From assembly GCA_036850595.1 (NCBI GenBank), contig CM072162.1, positions 21,146,758 through 21,210,757 of the forward strand: a DNA stretch of 64,000 nucleotides. The letters are read 5' to 3'. How positions within the stretch are numbered: position 1 is the stretch's first letter; each line of letters begins with the position of its first letter. A program made the position numbers and the translations under genes. This DNA is from Rhyacichthys aspro. Lineage: Eukaryota; Chordata; Actinopteri; Gobiiformes; Rhyacichthyidae. The notes beneath the pieces are model-generated. The model saw nothing but the letters and a program-made list of their open reading frames with translations. It was not told the origin of the DNA and did not search any database. Below, piece by piece: positions 58,831 through 64,000 of this stretch.

Positions 58831-59573
58831 TTTGAAGAACTGCTTTAGTTGAATTAAACATGCATTGCTGAGGATTTTCCCTCTATTGTTGTGAATAAGT
58901 GGAAAACTACAGTATATCCAACAGTAAATAATGTAAAATTACCAAAAGGACCATTTAATGATAGACAATTATGCACAAAGAATCTCCACAGACACAGCTC
59001 TGGGGAACTTCTCGTAAAAAACAAACACAAAATCAGATTAAAGAAAGCAAATGGCTCAGAGTTTTCCTTTTACCAACCTCTCACATCTCCCTCATTATTT
59101 TTATTTAAAATAAAATGGGGGTCAATGAGTGCTCTTTAAAGAAAGTATGCAGTGAATCATCTGTTTATCTCTATTATATTCTACTTCCTCTTCTACTTTA
59201 TTGTTATTGTTACCCACCGGTGCCAAATAAAAGTACTGTTTAAGAAGATAACATTCTGTTATTGCGCAGCTCCCTAAAATTGCACAAAAGAAGTTAAAAT
59301 ATTGCACTTAAAAGATTCAAATGATGTCAGTGTTTAAGGTGACAAGGCTCTTTTTTTAAATCTTGTTTTAAATCTCCGTTTTTGTTCTTCCTTCATGCCT
59401 CCTGCCTCCTTCGACTGATATATCCACTCTCCTTCCTCTGAACCATCTCAGTCTGGTTCTGACTTTATCTCCTGAACCTCAGACCTGAGCCGACTCAGTC
59501 CTGATCCATCCTCGACCCTCAACATCTTCAGCCGCTGTGTCTAAACTCTCAACCGTCACCTGACCACACTTTC
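58831..59573. other. Non-coding, no gene recognised
   Basis: No exon supported. The 82-codon plus frame at 58891-59139 shows no domain. Confidence 0.4.
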
Positions 59574-59581
59574 CTGTAAAC

Positions 59582-60087
59582 CACACATGTCAAACTCAAG
59601 ACCCGGGGGCCAAATGCGGCCCTTTGCACTGTTTTATGTGGCCCTTCAGTACATTTAGTAGTTTACATTTTTGGCACTAGGTTAAATTCAAACAGGTTTC
59701 AGATAGATTTGAACAGGTTTTAGATGGTTTTGATTTTTGCTAGAAAGATTATACTACCACTATATTTAAACTACTGTTTAAATCCAACTAAAACCTGTTA
59801 AAATCCACCTAAATCCTGTTCAAATACTACTAAAATCAGTTTAAATCCAACTAAAACCTGTTAAAATCCACCTAAATCCTGTTCAAATACTACTAAAATC
59901 AGTTCAAATCCAACTAAAACCTGTTGTAATCCAACTGAAACTTGTTTGAATACAATTAAAATCTGTTCAAATCCAACTAAAACCTGTTCAAGATACAATT
60001 TCTCAAAATTTAATGTCCATCTTCGGCCCCTGAAAGGATTATTATTGACTATTGTGGCCCCTCACCACTTTGAGTTTGACACCTCTG
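59582..60087. mobile_element. hAT-like miniature element with short 21-bp array, best-preserved copy
   Basis: Left end cacacatgtcaaactcaaga and right end ctttgagtttgacacctctg are inverted repeats. A perfect 8-bp target duplication ctgtaaac flanks it (59574-59581 and 60088-60095). Left shoulder has the tttttggcactagg motif, and the array orientation switches at about 59725-59770, as in the copies at 4.3 and 6.4 kb. Confidence 0.9.
59765..59995. repeat. 21-bp minisatellite, about 11 units
   Basis: aaatccaactaaaacctgtt units alternating with aaatactactaaaatcagtt and cacctaaatcctgttc variants, so a higher-order unit of several repeats is present. Confidence 0.85.
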
Positions 60088-60339
60088 CTGTAAACATTTC
60101 CTTTTATTCATGCTGGTTCACCTTTATCACACTTCACACCTGACACTTTTCTCCGAGCTGCTGTAAACGCCTCTTCACCTCTTTTCAACACTTCCTGTTC
60201 TTAAAACCCTGAAGCTTCTTTAGCTCTGCTCGCTGTAACCTCACCGTCCCACTCTCAGTCACACATAGTTACTGAGAGAGGTCGGTAAAGTAGAACTCTG
60301 AGCCATTTGTGTGGTGTTTTTATGAGAAGCCCCTCAGAG

Positions 60340-61425
60340 CTTCCAACAGAACAGGTTTTAGATAGATTTAAACAAGTTTTAGATTAAGCTGAATAGGTTT
60401 TAGTTGGATTTAAACAGATTTAAGTTGGTTTTAAACAGGTTTAAGTTGGCTTTGAACAGGTTTTTAGATGGATTTTTAACAAGTTTTAGTTGGATTTAAA
60501 CAGGTTGTAGATTGAACAGGTTTAAGTTGGTTAGAGGTTTGAAAAGGGTAAGATTTGAACAGGTTTTAGATAGATTTGAACAAGGTTTAAGTTGGATTTG
60601 AACAGGTTTTAGATGGATTTGAACAAGTTTTAGTTGGAATTGACAGGGTTTTGTAGGATTTAAACAGGTTTAAGTTGGATTTAAACAGGTTTTTAATTTA
60701 GTTGGATTCAAACAGGTTTAAGTTGATTTTAAACAGGTTTTAGTTGAATTTGAACAGCTTTTAGATAGATTTAAACAAGTTTTAGATTAAGCTGAACAGG
60801 TTTTAGTCAGATTTGAACAAGTTTTAGTTGGACTTGAACAGGTTTTAGATAGATCTGAACAGGTTTAGTTGGATTTTAAGAGGCTGTAAGTGGATTTGAA
60901 TTAGTTTAAGTTGGAATTGAACAGGGTTTTGTTGGATGTAAACAGGTTTAAGTTGGTTTTAAACAGGTTTAAGTTGAATTTGCAAAGATTTTAGATGGAT
61001 TTGAATAAGTTTTAGATAGATCTGAACAGGTTTTAGTTGGATTTAAACAGGTTTTAGTTGAATTTGAACTGGTTTTAGATGAATTTGAACTGGTTTTAGA
61101 TGAATTTGAACAGGTTTTAGATGAATTTGAACAGGTTTTAGATGAATTTGAACAGGTTTTAGTTGAATTTGAACAGGTTTTAGATGAATTTAAACAGGTT
61201 TTAGTTGAATTTGAACAGGTTTTAGATAGATCTGAACAGGTTTTAGATGAATTTGAACAGGTTTTAGATGAATTTGAACAGGTTTTAGATAGATCTGAAC
61301 AGGTTTTAGTTGAATTTGAACAGGTTTTAGATGAATTTGAACAGGTTTTAGATGAATTTGAACAGGTTTTAGATGAATTTGAACAGGTTTTAGATAGATC
61401 TGAACAGGGTTTAACAGAAATTGAA
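60340..61425. repeat. Long 21-bp minisatellite array
   Basis: About 50 units of gatgaatttgaacaggtttta type. The left part (60340-61000) is strongly diverged with length variants; the right part (61020-61420) is nearly uniform, with agatctgaacagg units at intervals. The uniform part yields a false minus-strand frame of 188 codons (7-residue SKTCSNS periodicity, 21 bp = 7 codons). Confidence 0.95.
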
Positions 61426-61500
61426 TGTGTAACTTGCTGCTGGGGCCACAAACTCTTTATTTTATTATTGAAGCCCCGGGGCCTGAATGTCAAATTTTGT
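61426..61500. mobile_element. Right shoulder and eroded terminus of the array-bearing element
   Basis: ggggccacaaactc and gaagccccggggcctgaatg, then tcaaattttgt, are recognisable as a degraded form of the ggccttgagtttgacatgtg terminus. No left terminus was found to the left of the 60.3-kb array. Confidence 0.45.
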
Positions 61501-61657
61501 TTACAATTTATAATCTGTTTCTCTTTTTTCACCAAGTCATTTCGTTATCAATGTGAGGAATGTGTGTAAATATTTTTGCAGGTTGATTTTCAGGCCTTAA
61601 AGATCTCAAACCTCAAAGTGGAACAAAGTGTAATCGATCTCCTTCTGTAAACCTCAC

Positions 61658-61921
61658 GAGGCAGCAGAAACCACCAGGCCTCTTTATCATTCAAATATGA
61701 TTTCGATATCATTTTCTAATCTCTGGGAGCACTGTACTTTATCAGTTCTTGTGTGTTTTGGCTCCTTTTCACCAGCTTCTAATGGAAATATGTGGTTTCA
61801 ATCGCCGCAGAAACACTTTGCTACAAAACATCTGGTGAGATTTTACCCCAAAAGCTCAATTTATAACGAAACAAACCACGTCAAAGAAACACTTTAATTA
61901 AAATGATTGCCTTCATACTTT
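61658..61921 (+). repeat. Duplicated segment, partner of 58590-58830
   Basis: Same blocks as the 58.6-kb copy about 3.1 kb away, same orientation, with an extra stretch of some 24-33 bases (around 61688-61715) absent from the other copy. Confidence 0.75.
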
Positions 61922-63050
61922 TCCTAATTGTGTCAAATTGAGAAAGGCATTGTTTCCATATTATTGTTGTGTTTGTGAAGGGAAGTCCCACAGCTACAAC
62001 GGTTCAAAAACAGAACGAGAGTCCAACACAAAAAGATCTAAGGCTGGATTTTACAAGACTCCATCTGTTGTGCTTTTATCTAAACTCTCTTCGTTTTTCT
62101 GTAGTTATTTTAGTCTTGTTTTAAACCTGAGATGTGGGACTTCATTAATGTTTTATTGACACACAGAAGGTTAATTGGGCAAATTCACACATGATCAACA
62201 AAGTGAGCGTCTGACTGGTGCCTGTTGGTTTCTGTTCCTGTAATTAATCATTAGTAAAAACATACAGTTATCAGCTTGTTCCATTTGACTGAATTCTTCT
62301 AATATATTTGTATTTATACTGTATAGGTCTGTATGTTTTATGTATATGGCTCCTTTAATCCTGGACCTGGGCCTCACTGTCATGACTTATTATGGAAGTC
62401 TGTCTAAATCTGGACAAACCAAACCCAGACTTAATACTGTTTGTATTCATATTGTTGTTGTGTTGTCATAAAAGCTCTCACTGTACAATTACATTATTAA
62501 ATCCACACGTTTTGATCATTAGTCTTTAAAAGCTGGCCTTGACTGTAATGTTTTGCAGGATTTATCAGAGAGAACTTGTCTGTACACAATGCATTTGAAT
62601 GAAACAAGTTTAAATCACTGATAAATGTGAATATAGGTATTTAATTTTAACTTTAGCTTCCTTTAGTTTGAAAAGACACTGCTTTAAGACTGCACAAAGA
62701 CTCTGTGGACGATTAAGTCTGAAGAAGACCTTACAATTGAATTTCCCTTTAAGTTATTTTGAATTTGAATTGATAAATACAAGCAATAATTCAGTAGTTT
62801 GTTTTTTTCAGTGGCTAAATCTTCTGAATATGACACATCCTCATCCGACTTCCAGAAGAGCATAACTTCACTTTTATTCAGTAAAGATTGAATTTTCTTC
62901 TGCATATTTCGTCTCCGTCCACAAACCCACACTTCTACCTGGATATATTTCAGTATTTCCACACCTTTGAGCCTGAATGTGACCTTTTCCTTTACGCAAC
63001 ATCAAAACACGCCACACGCAGCTCCACACTCTGCGTTTTTTTTCCACTCA
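61922..63050. other. Non-coding, no gene recognised
   Basis: AT-rich, no exon supported. Confidence 0.4.
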
Positions 63051-63059
63051 AACCTAGAA

Positions 63060-63320
63060 ATTATCTGAGAAAGAAGCGCGGCGAGGCCTGTCATAAAGGT
63101 CCGTCCCTTTGAAACCCGAGTACGTGTCGGAGTCGGAGGGAGCCGCGGCGGGGGCTGCGCTCTCACGAATACCAGGGATACCTCAGCGTTTATTGTGTTC
63201 GGGGCCGACGAGCGCGCGCTGAAGTCCCGAGACAGCGTTCGTGTGCGGTTTAAACCGAGCGCGTGCAGAAAGCAGAGGCCACAGAAGAGCTGATCACGTG
63301 AAAGTAAAAGCGTTGGATCG
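63060..63320. promoter_or_regulatory. CpG-rich block, possible promoter
   Basis: An abrupt rise in GC and CpG content (more than 20 CpG in about 260 bases) against an AT-rich surround. Includes an E-box CACGTG (about 63294-63299) and gcgcgcgc-type runs. No coding exon recognised within it. Direction unknown. Confidence 0.35.
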
Positions 63321-64000
63321 TTCGGGACACACGCAGCATCAAAGGCCGTGGCGATAATTAAGCCACAAATGCATCTTTTCATTTGACAAATTAGTAGTTT
63401 GACATCGTTACGGTCTAATCTCTCGTCGAGGCTAGCATTATTTTTGTTTTAAAGGTTGAGTTAATGGAAGACTTCAGATGCAAATAAATAATGTACCATA
63501 AAATTAACAAAGGTCAAACTGAGAGACAGGAAAATCCAGTCTGTTATAATAACTCTGTATTATAGGCTGCATAGGGACATATTAAAGCACATTTATCTTG
63601 TTTCAAAGGGCTTCTCTCATATTATTGGTTGAATGTGATGCCAGACAGATTCCCCTTTTACTGGATATGTATAATTCATTTTGTCTATTTAAGATTCAGA
63701 TTGGCAAAAGAAGGTTGGAGCGAGGGACATTGGTTTTAAAAGTAAAAATCAAGGGCTAAGTTATAGAAGAAAACTTTGAGTCAGTTGTAATTAAACAAAA
63801 CAGAAGCTAACCCAACACAGAGCAGCATGACCCCGGCCCGACCAGGATCAGGTCCCTGCAACTAAATATGAATATCCTGGGATTTTAATGGGACTGTGAC
63901 CTGAAATGTGACGTATTTTTTTAAGGAAACTCTTTTAAAGTAAATAACAAAACACTTTTAATGTTTTATTCGGCCTTCATTGAGAGTTTTTTATTCTTTT
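63321..64000. other. Non-coding, no gene recognised
   Basis: Returns to AT-rich sequence. No exon or repeat array seen. Confidence 0.4.

Noticed and set aside
60969..61535. 188-codon minus-strand frame with SKTCSNS repeats
   Set aside because: The 21-bp unit equals seven codons without a stop, so the frame is an artefact of the array.

Overview
This is a eukaryotic window, almost certainly a ray-finned (teleost) fish: AT-rich, intron-bearing, mostly non-coding, and full of fish-type interspersed repeats, hAT-like miniature elements and minisatellites. Most long open frames are artefacts of tandem repeats whose unit is a multiple of 3 or lacks stops. Two protein-coding genes can be supported.

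(1) 18.5-33.7 kb, minus strand: cdc42ep3 (Borg2), a Cdc42 effector with a single 336-codon coding exon (20007 to 18997). A CpG- and purine-rich block at about 33.2-33.7 kb ends in a perfect minus-strand splice donor. It is the best candidate for the non-coding first exon and promoter, which would make 20.2-33.2 kb a 13-kb first intron.

(2) 49.5-58.0 kb, plus strand: a complete multi-exon immunoglobulin-superfamily receptor. I joined 17 exons that stay in frame from ATG (49643) to stop (57456), giving 533 residues: short signal peptide, three four-cysteine Ig-like domains, a Ser/Thr-rich stem on small phase-1 exons, one transmembrane segment, and a tail with three Yxx(I/L) motifs. One stem exon can also read through to a stop followed by an AATAAA, so a secreted form is possible. 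It resembles lineage-specific teleost immune-type receptors; I do not assign it an established gene name.

The rest is repeats. 0-7.5 kb: three copies of a TIR element (termini resemble gtcaaactcaagg) that carries a 21-bp minisatellite, plus a 10-bp minisatellite next to a tRNA-like repeat fragment. 9.2-9.7 kb: an unrelated hAT-like miniature element. 20.9-21.6 kb and 31.3-33.1 kb: old, diverged tandem repeats. 40.1-43.0 kb: an apparently perfect 1,456-bp tandem duplication containing 11/22-bp arrays. 55.6-56.5 and 59.6-60.1 kb: two more copies of the array-bearing element with perfect 8-bp target duplications, the first inside a receptor intron. 60.3-61.5 kb: a long 21-bp array. 63.06-63.32 kb: a CpG-rich block that may belong to a gene beyond the window.

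The two genes are not obviously related in function. The receptor would act at the leukocyte surface; Cdc42ep3 acts on the actin/septin cytoskeleton. All exon boundaries come from reading splice signals and frame, not from transcripts.
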